A stretch of DNA of 64,000 nt from Cucumibacter marinus DSM 18995 (GTDB lineage: Bacteria; Pseudomonadota; Alphaproteobacteria; Rhizobiales; Devosiaceae): positions 189,572-253,571 of the forward strand of contig NZ_KE386979.1 of the NCBI RefSeq assembly GCF_000429865.1. Reading direction: 5' to 3'. The position numbers were made by a program, and so were the translations under genes. Shown here one piece after another: positions 27,608 through 35,928 of the stretch. Position 1 is the first letter of the stretch; each line of letters begins with the position of its first letter. The notes under the pieces were generated by a model that did not search any database, was not told the origin of the DNA, and worked only from the letters and a program-made list of their open reading frames with translations.

Positions 27608-29529
27608 TGAGCCAGGATCAGAACAATTCGGGTGCCGCAGCGAAAGCTGCGGGGCCAACGGTTTCGGCCGACGACGAAGCCGTATTCGGCACGGTCAAGA
27701 ACTTGTGGCCCTATATGTGGCCGGCCGATCGCCCGGACCTCAAACTGCGAGTACTGCTTGCCATCGGCGCGCTCTTGCTGGCCAAGGTCGCCTCGACGAT
27801 GGTGCCCTTCGCCTATAAGGGGATCGTCGACGCGCTGGGCGGAGAGACCGGCAGTGGCGACTGGGTGATGCTGGGACTGAGCCTGCCTTTTGTGCTGGCG
27901 CTGGCCTATGGCATCAGCTCGATCTTCGAGAGCCTGTTCATGCAGTTGCGCGATGTGCTGTTCGCCTCGGTCGGGCAGCGCGCGGTTCGTCAGCTCGCAT
28001 ACCGCACGTTCAAACATCTGCATGCCCTTTCGCTGCGTTATCACCTGCAACGCCGCACCGGCGGTCTCAGCCGGGTAATCGAACGCGGCACCAAGGGCAT
28101 TGAGACGATCGTGCGTTTCACCATGCTCAGCACGGCGCCGACAATCGTCGAGTTCATCATTGTCGGGACGGTGTTCACGGTGATGTTCGGCTTCAGTTTC
28201 GTGGCCGTTCTGGCGATCATGATCTGCGCCTATGTCTATTTCACCGTGAAGGCGAGCAATTGGCGCATTGGCATTCGCCGGGCGATGAATGAAAGCGACA
28301 CCGACGCCAATTCGAAAGCCATCGACAGCTTGCTGAATTTCGAAACGGTCAAATATTTCGGCAACGAAGACATGGAGGCCGATCGTTTCGACCGGTCCAT
28401 GGCCAAGTATGAAAAGGCGGCGATCCGCATGTGGGCGTCGCTCGGGGCTCTGAATTTCGGCCAGGCAGCAATCTTCTGGATCGGCATGATCGTCATCATC
28501 GTCATGTCGGTGATGCGGGTGAGCGCCGGCGAGATGACCGTCGGCGACTTCGTGCTCGTGAATGCCTTCATGATGCAGATCTACCGGCCGCTCAATTTCA
28601 TCGGCTCGATCTATCGCGAGATCCGGCAGGGGCTGGCGGATATCGAGAACATGTTCCAGCTTCTGGATCAGGATCCCGAAATCGAGGACCGCCCCGACGC
28701 CAGGCCGCTTGAGGTTTCCGGCGCCGTGCTGAAGTTCAACCATGTGATCTTCCACTATGACGCGGACCGGCCGATCCTCAAGGGCGTCGATTTCGAGGTG
28801 CCCGCCGGCAAGACGATTGCCGTGGTCGGTCCCTCCGGCGCGGGCAAGTCGACGATTTCGCGGCTGATATACCGCTTCTACGATGTGATTGAAGGATCGG
28901 TGACGATTGACGGTCAGGACATTCGCGATGTCACCCAGAAGTCCCTGCGCGCGGCGGTGGGCATGGTCCCCCAGGACACGGTGCTGTTCAACGACACTAT
29001 TGCCTACAACATCCGTTATGGGCGTCCTGATGCGACCGACGAAGAGGTCCGCGAGGCAGCGCGCATGGCACAGATCGGCGATTTCATCGAGAGCCTGCCC
29101 AACGGCTTTGATACGCCGGTCGGAGAGCGCGGCTTGAAGCTCTCGGGCGGCGAAAAGCAGAGGGTTGCCATTGCCCGCACCATTCTCAAGGCGCCGCCGA
29201 TCCTCATTCTGGATGAGGCCACCTCGGCCCTTGATACCGAAACCGAGCAGGGCATCCAGTCGGCGCTCGATGCAGTCTCGCGCAACCGTACGACGCTGGT
29301 GATTGCCCACCGGCTGTCGACCGTGATCAACGCGGATGAGATCATCGTCCTGCGTGCCGGTGAGATCGCCGAGCGCGGTACGCATCAGTCGCTGCTCGAG
29401 CAGGATGGTCTTTATGCCCAGATGTGGAACCGCCAGCGCGAAGCCGCCGAGGCGCATGAGGCGCTCAAAAAGGCGCGCGAACGCGATGCCGAAGGGTTCC
29501 TGGGCAAGGAGCCTGAGCCGGCGAAATAA
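27607..29529 (+). CDS. Atm1-type ABC exporter (heavy metal/glutathione-conjugate class)
   Basis: 640 residues, a half-transporter that works as a homodimer. A membrane domain (about 40-350) has six segments. It also shows the Atm1/HMT1 signature HLQRRTGGLSRVIERGTKGI (about 140-160). The nucleotide-binding domain follows with Walker A GPSGAGKST (about 408-416), the ABC signature LSGGEKQRVAIAR (about 512) and Walker B ILILDEATSALD. Bacterial Atm1 proteins export glutathione-bound metals or sulfur compounds; a Novosphingobium homologue confers metal resistance. Coupling to a Cys-rich ArsR fits a metal-stress exporter. A terminator follows. Confidence 0.93.
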   Translation: MSQDQNNSGAAAKAAGPTVSADDEAVFGTVKNLWPYMWPADRPDLKLRVLLAIGALLLAKVASTMVPFAYKGIVDALGGETGSGDWVMLGLSLPFVLALAYGISSIFESLFMQLRDVLFASVGQRAVRQLAYRTFKHLHALSLRYHLQRRTGGLSRVIERGTKGIETIVRFTMLSTAPTIVEFIIVGTVFTVMFGFSFVAVLAIMICAYVYFTVKASNWRIGIRRAMNESDTDANSKAIDSLLNFETVKYFGNEDMEADRFDRSMAKYEKAAIRMWASLGALNFGQAAIFWIGMIVIIVMSVMRVSAGEMTVGDFVLVNAFMMQIYRPLNFIGSIYREIRQGLADIENMFQLLDQDPEIEDRPDARPLEVSGAVLKFNHVIFHYDADRPILKGVDFEVPAGKTIAVVGPSGAGKSTISRLIYRFYDVIEGSVTIDGQDIRDVTQKSLRAAVGMVPQDTVLFNDTIAYNIRYGRPDATDEEVREAARMAQIGDFIESLPNGFDTPVGERGLKLSGGEKQRVAIARTILKAPPILILDEATSALDTETEQGIQSALDAVSRNRTTLVIAHRLSTVINADEIIVLRAGEIAERGTHQSLLEQDGLYAQMWNRQREAAEAHEALKKARERDAEGFLGKEPEPAK

Positions 29530-29557
29530 TGGCTCAGACAGTCGCGCCAATGAAAAA

Positions 29558-29583
29558 GGCCCGCCAGATGGCGGGCCCTTTTT
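29558..29583 (+). terminator. intrinsic terminator of the ArsR-Atm1 operon
   Basis: A perfect 8-bp GC stem (29558-29565 with 29570-29577), a 4-nt loop, and CTTTTT after it. Five A before the stem mean that it could also work on the minus strand for the RND gene about 100 bp away. Confidence 0.88.
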
Positions 29584-29680
29584 GCTTTCTTGAGCGGGTA
29601 ACCCCTCGAGCACAGCGCGGGGGATGTCCGCGCCCCCAATCACTCCATTGGAGCGATTTGGCCCTGCGGTACGGCGTCTT

Positions 29681-32600
29681 CTATTCCGCCGCCTGGCGGG
29701 AGACGACGGTCACCCCGTTCTTCTCTTCCTCGACAAGACCGGTCTGATCACCATCGGTGATGTAACGACTGGCGCTGTCGGGAATGTCGACTTCTTGCCC
29801 GTCCGGGGTCACCGCCTTGGCGCGGTTTCCGCGGAAGCCGAGCAGCCACTGGCCGAGGCCGATGGCGTTTTGCTTGATCACGTAAGGGGCGGTGATCATC
29901 ACCGGCACCATAACCAGGGTCAGCATTGTTGAGACGAACAGGCCCGAAACAAGCGCGGTCGACAGGTTGACGAACCAGGCGCCGGCCAGGCCGCCGACCA
30001 CGATCTCGCGGCGGATGAAGTCGAACTCGACATTCAGCGCCATCGGGATCACGCCAAGTGCGGTCACCGACGCGGTCAACAGCACCGGGCGGATACGCTG
30101 CGCGGCCGTGATCAGCATGGCCTTGACCGGATCGACACCGTCGTCGCGGTGATAGTGGTTATAGGTATCGATCAGAACGATACCGTTCTTCACCACAATC
30201 CCCGCCAGCGCCACGATGCCGAGACCGGTCATGATGGCCGAGAATTCCATGCGCGTGATCAGCATGCCCGCGAACACCCCGGCCATCGACATGACAACGG
30301 TGGAGAGGGTGACGGCCACCTGGTAGAAGCTGTTATATTCAAGCAGCAGCACCAGGAAGATCAGGAACACGGCGCCGAGCAGCGCCTGGCCGATGAAGGC
30401 ATTGGTGTCCCCGATCTGTTCTTCGGCCCCGCCAAAAGCGAAGCTGACAGTGTCGGGGAAGTCCTGGGTCGCAAGCCATTCCTGCAATTGCTCGGTCTTG
30501 TCGGACGCGACAACACCATCCGCCTTCGCGGTCTCCGAAATATTGGCGGCGACGCCCATATAGTAGAGATCGTTGCGCCGCACGATGTTGGCGACCTTGG
30601 GAACGGCAGTCCGCTCGATGAAGTTCGAGACCGGAATCAGGCCTTGCTGGGTGACGATCCTGAGCGAATCGAGCGCGTCGAATGTGCGCTCTTCACGCGG
30701 CAGGCGGACCCGGATGTCGAGTTCGTCGGTGGCATCGTCCGGCCGGTAGCTGCCAAGCTTCACACCGGACGTCACGAGCTGGATGTACGGGCTCAGTTCG
30801 CGCACGCCGATGCCGTATTTGGCGGCCTCGACGCGGTCGACCTTCACCTCCCAGTCAATGCCGGGGGACGGGCGGTCATCCTCGATATCGACCATGTCAC
30901 CAAGGTCGTTCTCGATATAGTCGCGAACCCGGGCCACGGCCGGAGCCAGGTCGTCATAGACCGTGCCCTCGACGCGCATGTTGATGTCCTTGCCCGCCGG
31001 CGGACCTTCCTCGCGCGCAGTGATCTGCACTTCGAGGCCGGAGATATCGGCAACCCGTTCGCGGATCTCGGTAAAGATCTGGTTGGCCGGATAGCGCTCT
31101 TCCCAGGGCAGAAGCTGGAGCTGGAACATGCCGATCGTGTCGGGCGGACCGGAACCTTCGCCAAAACCGCCACCACCACCAAAGGTCATGATGACGTCCT
31201 GAATGCCGTGAGTCTGGAGCAGTTCCTGCTCGACCTCGACCAGCATGTCCCGGATCTCGGTGGGCGAATAGTTGCCACGGGCGACCACGGACACATTGCC
31301 GAACTCCGGCTCGGAGGGCGGGAACGGCACCGAGGCGGTGGGGTTCTGGCCATAGGCGTAGAACAGCGAGCCGACGATGCCGAAGCCAACCAGCAGGGAT
31401 GCAATCGGGTGACGCAGCAGGACCTTGAGCGTGCGCACGTAATAGCCAGTGATCCCGGGGACCTTTTTGGGGTCGAACTTGTCCGGGTACATGACCACGT
31501 CGGCGGCTTCCTTGGCCTTTTCGTCAACGCGCTTGGAGGCGATGAGCGAACCGATGATCGGCATAAAGACCAGCGCCGACAGCAGCGACGCACACATCAC
31601 CACGATCACGATGATCGGCAGGTAGCTCATGAACTTGCCGATAATGCCCGGCCAGAGCAGGAGCGGCACGAATGCGCCAAGGGTGGTTGCGGTGGCCGAG
31701 ACCACGGGCACGAACATCTTGCGGGCAGCAAGGATGAACGCCTCACGCCGCGAGACGCCTTCCTGCAGCTTTCGCTCGGCATATTCGACGACCACGATCG
31801 GGTCGTCGACCAGCACACCAACGGCGATCACAAGGCCGAACATGATCATCATGTTGACGGTCATGCCCATCATCTGGACGACCATGAAGGCAATCATGAA
31901 CGAGATCGGAATCGAGATACCGATCATGATGGCCGGGCGCACACCGAGGGTGGCCACGCAGGTGATCATGACCAGTGCGATTGCGGTCAGCACCGCCGCC
32001 TCGAGCGAACGGTAAAGATCCTGGGTGCTTTCGGCCTGGTCGATCAGGAATGAATACTGGATACCCGTCGGCCATTCGGCGGTGACTTCATCGGTGACCT
32101 GGCGAACCTGGTCGGAGACATCGATGACGTTGGTGCCGAGCTTCTTGATGACGCCAAGCGTGATGGCCGGCTGGCCGTTCACATGGGCGTATTCGGTGGC
32201 ATCCTCGAAGGTCCGCGTGATGGTCGCCACATCACCGAAGGTGACGACGGTGTCGCCATCGGTCTTGAGCGGCAGGTCATAAACGTCGCGGGCCGTGGTG
32301 ATCAGACCCGGCACCTCGACATTGAACGAGCCCTGGCCGGTATCGAGCGTACCGCCTGCAACCACCATGTTGTTGCGGGCGAGGGCGTCGAAGAGCTGGG
32401 ATGCGGTGAGATTGTAGGCCTCGAGCCGGTTCAGGTCGATGGTAACCGCCAGCATCTCGTCACGGGCACCGGACAGGCTCACGCTCTGCACGTCGCCGAT
32501 GCCTTCCAGTGCATCCCTGAGGTCCTTGGCGCTTTGCACCAGCGCCCGTTCGGGCACTTCACCATAGACGGCCACCGAAAGGACCGGAACGTTGGAGAAG

Positions 32601-32998
32601 GAAATCTCGTTCACGGTCGGTTCGTTGGCATCGGCAGGCAGTTCGGCGGTCACCCCGTCGAGCTTGGCACGGATGTCTGAAAGCGCCTGATCCTTGTCGG
32701 CACTCACATCGAACTCGAGAAACACCGACACATGGCCGGTGGTCGAGGTCGAGGTGATGTTGTTGAGACCGTCAAGGCTCTCAAGCCGGTCTTCGACAGG
32801 CTTGGCCAGAAGCCGTTCGGCATCTCGCGGGGAGACACCGGACTGGCTGACCGAAACATAGAAATACGGAATATCGATTGCCGGGAAGCTTTCCTTCGGC
32901 AAGCTCTGGTAGGCCATGAAACCGGCCACCAACAGGAGCACCATGACCGTCAGAACGGCCCTGGGCATCCTCAAAATGCGTTCAAGAAAATCAATCAT
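29681..32998 (-). CDS. RND efflux transporter permease subunit (AcrB/HAE1-like)
   Basis: 1105 residues. A twelve-segment inner-membrane proton-driven pump subunit. The N-terminal helix MPRAVLTVMVLLLVAGFM precedes the porter domains; LPKESFPAIDIPYFYVSV and GVSPRDAERLLAKPVEDRL are typical of the family. The first half has the TM4 proton-relay region GLVIAVGVLVDDPIVVVEY with adjacent Asp residues. The second porter repeat starts near residue 560. It pairs with the membrane-fusion protein 6 bp upstream. No outer-membrane channel gene is in the operon, so it must use one encoded elsewhere. Drug-type (HAE1) rather than metal-type (CzcA) is suggested, since the CzcA metal-site signature is absent. 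Its ribosome-binding site lies in a hairpin around the MFP stop. Confidence 0.93.
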   Translation of the reverse strand: MIDFLERILRMPRAVLTVMVLLLVAGFMAYQSLPKESFPAIDIPYFYVSVSQSGVSPRDAERLLAKPVEDRLESLDGLNNITSTSTTGHVSVFLEFDVSADKDQALSDIRAKLDGVTAELPADANEPTVNEISFSNVPVLSVAVYGEVPERALVQSAKDLRDALEGIGDVQSVSLSGARDEMLAVTIDLNRLEAYNLTASQLFDALARNNMVVAGGTLDTGQGSFNVEVPGLITTARDVYDLPLKTDGDTVVTFGDVATITRTFEDATEYAHVNGQPAITLGVIKKLGTNVIDVSDQVRQVTDEVTAEWPTGIQYSFLIDQAESTQDLYRSLEAAVLTAIALVMITCVATLGVRPAIMIGISIPISFMIAFMVVQMMGMTVNMMIMFGLVIAVGVLVDDPIVVVEYAERKLQEGVSRREAFILAARKMFVPVVSATATTLGAFVPLLLWPGIIGKFMSYLPIIVIVVMCASLLSALVFMPIIGSLIASKRVDEKAKEAADVVMYPDKFDPKKVPGITGYYVRTLKVLLRHPIASLLVGFGIVGSLFYAYGQNPTASVPFPPSEPEFGNVSVVARGNYSPTEIRDMLVEVEQELLQTHGIQDVIMTFGGGGGFGEGSGPPDTIGMFQLQLLPWEERYPANQIFTEIRERVADISGLEVQITAREEGPPAGKDINMRVEGTVYDDLAPAVARVRDYIENDLGDMVDIEDDRPSPGIDWEVKVDRVEAAKYGIGVRELSPYIQLVTSGVKLGSYRPDDATDELDIRVRLPREERTFDALDSLRIVTQQGLIPVSNFIERTAVPKVANIVRRNDLYYMGVAANISETAKADGVVASDKTEQLQEWLATQDFPDTVSFAFGGAEEQIGDTNAFIGQALLGAVFLIFLVLLLEYNSFYQVAVTLSTVVMSMAGVFAGMLITRMEFSAIMTGLGIVALAGIVVKNGIVLIDTYNHYHRDDGVDPVKAMLITAAQRIRPVLLTASVTALGVIPMALNVEFDFIRREIVVGGLAGAWFVNLSTALVSGLFVSTMLTLVMVPVMITAPYVIKQNAIGLGQWLLGFRGNRAKAVTPDGQEVDIPDSASRYITDGDQTGLVEEEKNGVTVVSRQAAE

Positions 32999-32999
32999 G

Positions 33000-33012
33000 A
33001 GGGGTTACCCCT
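33000..33012 (-). promoter_or_regulatory. hairpin sequestering the RND ribosome-binding site
   Basis: On the minus-strand mRNA, the MFP ends AGGGG-UAA-CCCCU, followed one base later by the RND start codon. The AGGGG is the only ribosome-binding site for the RND gene, and it pairs perfectly with CCCCU across a triloop that is the MFP stop codon itself. A ribosome finishing the MFP would open it. The structure is visible; coupling is inferred. Confidence 0.6.
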
Positions 33013-34309
33013 GCGAGGATGTTTCATCGGCAGCCGGCGCGGCAGCAACATTTGTCGCGTCGACGGACTGGCCAGCTTTTACGAATTCCTGGCCGATGGT
33101 GATGATGTCGACCGAGGCGGGCAGACCGGTCACCCACACGCCCTCACGGGTATCCCGTGCGATCGTGATTGGGTAGAACTCGACCACGTTGTCCTTCACG
33201 GCCCGGACGCCCAGGACGCCGTCGTCATCGAGCGTGAGTACCGACTGCGGCAGCAGATGTGCCGGAATGGTGCCCAGGTTGACTTCCGCTTCCGCGGTCA
33301 GGCCGTCCTTGAGCTTGCCGTCGGGATTGGGCAGTTCGATCTCGAAGGCAAAGGACCGGGTGGCGTTGTCGGCGGTGGAGGCCACATAGGAGACCTTGCC
33401 CTCGACCGTATCGCCGGTGACCGTTGTGACCGTGGCGTCGAGACCGGAGTGCGCGAGGCCGATGCGGGCCTCGGGGATCGAACCCACGAACAGCATTGGA
33501 TCGAGTTCGACGATGGTCGCGCAGGGCGAGCCCGGCGACAGCATTGAACCCTTATCGGCAAGCGGCGCCTGCACGATGCCCGAAACCTCGGCCAGTATCT
33601 CGGTGCGATCCAGCTCGGCTTTGGCATTCTTGAGTGCCGCTTCCGCAGAGCGCAGCGCGGCCTCGACCGCCTTGGCGGAGTTGACCGGCGCCAGATCCTT
33701 GTCGATCAGGCTCTTGGTGGTTTCGTATTCGAGCTGAGCCTGAGCGAGCCCGGCTTCCGCCTGATCCACGGCTGCCTGCCGGGTGCCCTTGTCGAGGGTG
33801 CAGATCGGGTCGCCCACGGCGACCGACTGGCCCTTTTCGACATGCACGGTCTCGACGATACCGGACGTCTCGGAGGTCACCGTTACTTCCGCCGAGGCCT
33901 TGGTGCGGCCGCGCAGGTTCACATCGAGCGCGAGCGGCCGGATGGTGAAGGTCTCGGTGCGTACCGAGCGGGCTTCGGCCTCTTCGCCGCCGTTCTGCGC
34001 ATTGCGCTCGGCGATGGTGAGGGTCGGATCGATGCCGCCTTCATGCTCTTCGCCAGCGTTTTCCCCGCCGTCTGCAGCGGCGTGGTCTTTTTCGGCATTG
34101 TCTTGTGCAGCAGAGTCATCACCCTCTTCAGGGGCGATGCCGGAAGCGGCCAGGCCGTCTGAATCCTCACCGCCACTCAAGAGATTGATCGCGGGTTGTT
34201 CGCCGTTGCCGGGGCCCTTGCCGCCGGCCACAAGCGTCCCGGACAGAAGCCAGGCGCCGACCACCACAATAATGATCAGGGCAATGGCGTATGAAAGTAT
34301 CGCGCGCAT
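33005..34309 (-). CDS. RND periplasmic adaptor (membrane fusion protein, HlyD/AcrA family)
   Basis: 434 residues from the ATG at 34309. An N-terminal anchor helix (about 1-24, MRAILSYAIALIIIVVVGAW) is followed by an unusually long, acidic, low-complexity linker (about 25-117, rich in Glu, Asp, Gly). The adaptor fold then starts: a beta-barrel strand, the lipoyl half-motif SGIVETVHVEKGQSVAVGDP, a helical hairpin (QAEAGLAQAQLEYETTKSLI), and the second lipoyl half EVSGIVQAPLADKGSMLSPG. It links the RND pump to an outer-membrane channel. It lies 13 bp after the PadR stop, so the order padR-MFP-RND is one operon. Confidence 0.9.
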   Translation of the reverse strand: MRAILSYAIALIIIVVVGAWLLSGTLVAGGKGPGNGEQPAINLLSGGEDSDGLAASGIAPEEGDDSAAQDNAEKDHAAADGGENAGEEHEGGIDPTLTIAERNAQNGGEEAEARSVRTETFTIRPLALDVNLRGRTKASAEVTVTSETSGIVETVHVEKGQSVAVGDPICTLDKGTRQAAVDQAEAGLAQAQLEYETTKSLIDKDLAPVNSAKAVEAALRSAEAALKNAKAELDRTEILAEVSGIVQAPLADKGSMLSPGSPCATIVELDPMLFVGSIPEARIGLAHSGLDATVTTVTGDTVEGKVSYVASTADNATRSFAFEIELPNPDGKLKDGLTAEAEVNLGTIPAHLLPQSVLTLDDDGVLGVRAVKDNVVEFYPITIARDTREGVWVTGLPASVDIITIGQEFVKAGQSVDATNVAAAPAADETSSQG

Positions 34310-34322
34310 CTGTTGAACGTCC

Positions 34323-34865
34323 CTATTCAGCAGCCTTGGCAGGCGCGTCCTGCGCAAGGGCAATCAGTTTGTCTGCGTTGTCATCGAGATAGCGCTGGTT
34401 GTAGCGCATGGCTGAAAGGCCGTAGTCGAGGATCCAGCAATCCGCCGGAGCCGCGCAGTCCTTCTGCATTTTCTCGAGGTTTTCGATTTTCTCGCCGACC
34501 ATGCGCTGGCGTTCCTCGATCCGCTGGGCCACCAGTTCACGCGGCATGTGCGGCGCGAAACGGGCAAACAGCAGGAACTCTGAACGATAGATGTCTTCCT
34601 CTGGCGGCTCGGTGAGTTCACTGAGGAAGGCGGCACGGCCTTCGGGCGTGATGGAATAGATCTTCTTGGCGGGCTTGCCGTCCTGCTGTTCGATCCGTGC
34701 AGTGACGAGCTTTTCGCCTTCGAGCTTGGCGAGCGCGGGATAGATCGAGCCGTAGCTCGCCTCGATGAAGTAGGAATATTCGCCTTCGGTCGAGAGCTTG
34801 CGGATCTCGTAGCCGGTGGCCTCGTCGTCAAAGAGGATCGCCAGGCAAATCGTGCGCACGTTCAT
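34323..34865 (-). CDS. PadR family transcriptional regulator (efflux operon repressor)
   Basis: 180 residues from the ATG at 34865; a GTG three codons upstream (34874) is possible. The N-terminal winged helix is typical: CLAILFDDEATGYEIRKLST, then YGSIYPALAKLEGEKLVTAR (recognition helix) and the wing DGKPAKKIYSITPEG. The C-terminal Vir_Reg-type helical dimerisation domain (about 90-175) is full length. PadR proteins repress efflux or detoxification genes and release when they bind phenolics or drugs. It is the first gene of its operon, and a large palindrome lies 15 bp upstream, so autorepression is likely. Confidence 0.93.
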   Translation of the reverse strand: MNVRTICLAILFDDEATGYEIRKLSTEGEYSYFIEASYGSIYPALAKLEGEKLVTARIEQQDGKPAKKIYSITPEGRAAFLSELTEPPEEDIYRSEFLLFARFAPHMPRELVAQRIEERQRMVGEKIENLEKMQKDCAAPADCWILDYGLSAMRYNQRYLDDNADKLIALAQDAPAKAAE

Positions 34866-35111
34866 CGCGGTCACCCATCTCGATATATATCGCGTCTATA
34901 TATATCGATTTGAAATAGGTTCAAGGGCGAGGCCACGCGAAGCTGCTATGTGCGATACACATAGTTGCGATCACGTTAAACAGGCGTGCCTGTTGCCAAC
35001 CCCGTTTTACGGACCGGCCCCCCGGTCGATCCATGGTCGTGCGCCCGGTTGGGCGGGACCGCTCGTCCGGTCGGCAGGCTTGAGTACCTACGGTCCGGAC
35101 TGCCGAAAGGA
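34866..35111. other. intergenic region between padR and cysQ
   Basis: Apart from the PadR operator, this gap holds a small GC hairpin (35012-35017 with 35022-35027, loop of four C) past the cysQ stop. It has no T run and is at best a weak terminator for the nadC-cysQ transcript. No convincing gene is visible. Confidence 0.4.
34880..34908 (-). promoter_or_regulatory. probable PadR operator, 11-bp-arm palindrome
   Basis: Perfect 11-bp arms TCGATATATAT (34880-34890) and ATATATATCGA (34898-34908) are separated by 7 bp. The left arm lies inside a perfect 12-bp palindrome CGATATATATCG (34881-34892), with a one-mismatch copy at 34896-34907. It sits directly upstream of padR, where a PadR dimer of dimers would bind. 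Confidence 0.75.
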
Positions 35112-35918
35112 TCAGTCGTTCAAGGCTTCGCGCATGATCCTGGCACAGTCTGCGGCCAGATATGGGTCGTCAGCTGCAATAAAAAAGGGGTTGAGAAAAT
35201 CATTCTCTGATTTGCCATAGGTCAACGGCTCGCCGGTCTTTGTGACAACTGTGCCGCCCGCTGCTTCGAGCACGGCCTGGCCCGCTGCCGTATCCCATTC
35301 GCAGGTCGGGGTAAGGCGCGGGTAAAGGCGTGCGGCCCCTTCGGCGACCAGGCAGAACTTGAGCGAAGAGCCAACAGAAACATCGCCTGCAACCTTCAGT
35401 TCATCGCAGATGAAGCCGAGCGCGGCGTGACCGTGCGATCGCGAGGCGACAACATTGAGCGGAGCATCCTTGCGAACCGCGATCGGCTCACGGCTGCCGA
35501 GCCCGGTCTCGGTAATCGCTGCCTTGAAGGCGCCATCTGGCGAGCCCGCATAGAGTTTGCCCAGGGCAGGGGCGGAGACGACACCGGCCACGGGTTTGCC
35601 GTTCTCCACCAGGGCGATGTTGACGGTGAATTCGCCGTTCTTCTTGATGAATTCCTTGGTGCCGTCGAGCGGGTCGACGATGAAATAGCGGTCGCCGAGC
35701 TCGGGGATGTGACCGGCGGCGGCGCTTTCCTCGGCCAGGACCGGCAGGCCGGTGACGGCAAGGTGGCGCAGGATGATGGCCTCTGCGCGCTCATCGGCGA
35801 TGGTGACCGGCGAATTGTCCCCTTTAAGGGTCGCATCGAAATCGGTGGCATAAACGGAAAGGATATCGCGGCCGGCTTCGAGCGCAGCCTCGATCATGAT
35901 GTCGAGGGGCAGGGTCAT
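35112..35918 (-). CDS. cysQ: 3'(2'),5'-bisphosphate nucleotidase
   Basis: 268 residues from the ATG at 35918; a longer upstream frame only overlaps nadC. A lithium-sensitive, Mg-dependent phosphatase of the inositol-monophosphatase superfamily, which removes the 3'-phosphate of PAP made during sulfate assimilation. Motifs: LAEESAA (metal Glu), VDPLDGTKEFIKKNGEFTVN (DPxDGT metal site plus the CysQ-specific FIK segment), and CEWDTAAGQAVLEAAGG (C-terminal metal Asp). The gene lies 10 bp after nadC, so it is cotranscribed. Confidence 0.95.
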   Translation of the reverse strand: MTLPLDIMIEAALEAGRDILSVYATDFDATLKGDNSPVTIADERAEAIILRHLAVTGLPVLAEESAAAGHIPELGDRYFIVDPLDGTKEFIKKNGEFTVNIALVENGKPVAGVVSAPALGKLYAGSPDGAFKAAITETGLGSREPIAVRKDAPLNVVASRSHGHAALGFICDELKVAGDVSVGSSLKFCLVAEGAARLYPRLTPTCEWDTAAGQAVLEAAGGTVVTKTGEPLTYGKSENDFLNPFFIAADDPYLAADCARIMREALND

Positions 35919-35928
35919 AACGCGGCGA

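Noticed and set aside
27499-29643. 714-codon minus-strand frame over the Atm1 gene
   Set aside because: A high-GC shadow of the exporter; the product is His/Asp-rich with no domain, and it crosses two genes and a terminator.
30149-32053. 634-codon plus-strand frame over the RND gene
   Set aside because: Shadow frame; the RND reading has complete family motifs.
34816-35220. 134-codon plus-strand frame across the PadR operator
   Set aside because: It reads through the palindrome and into cysQ; composition is not coding-like.
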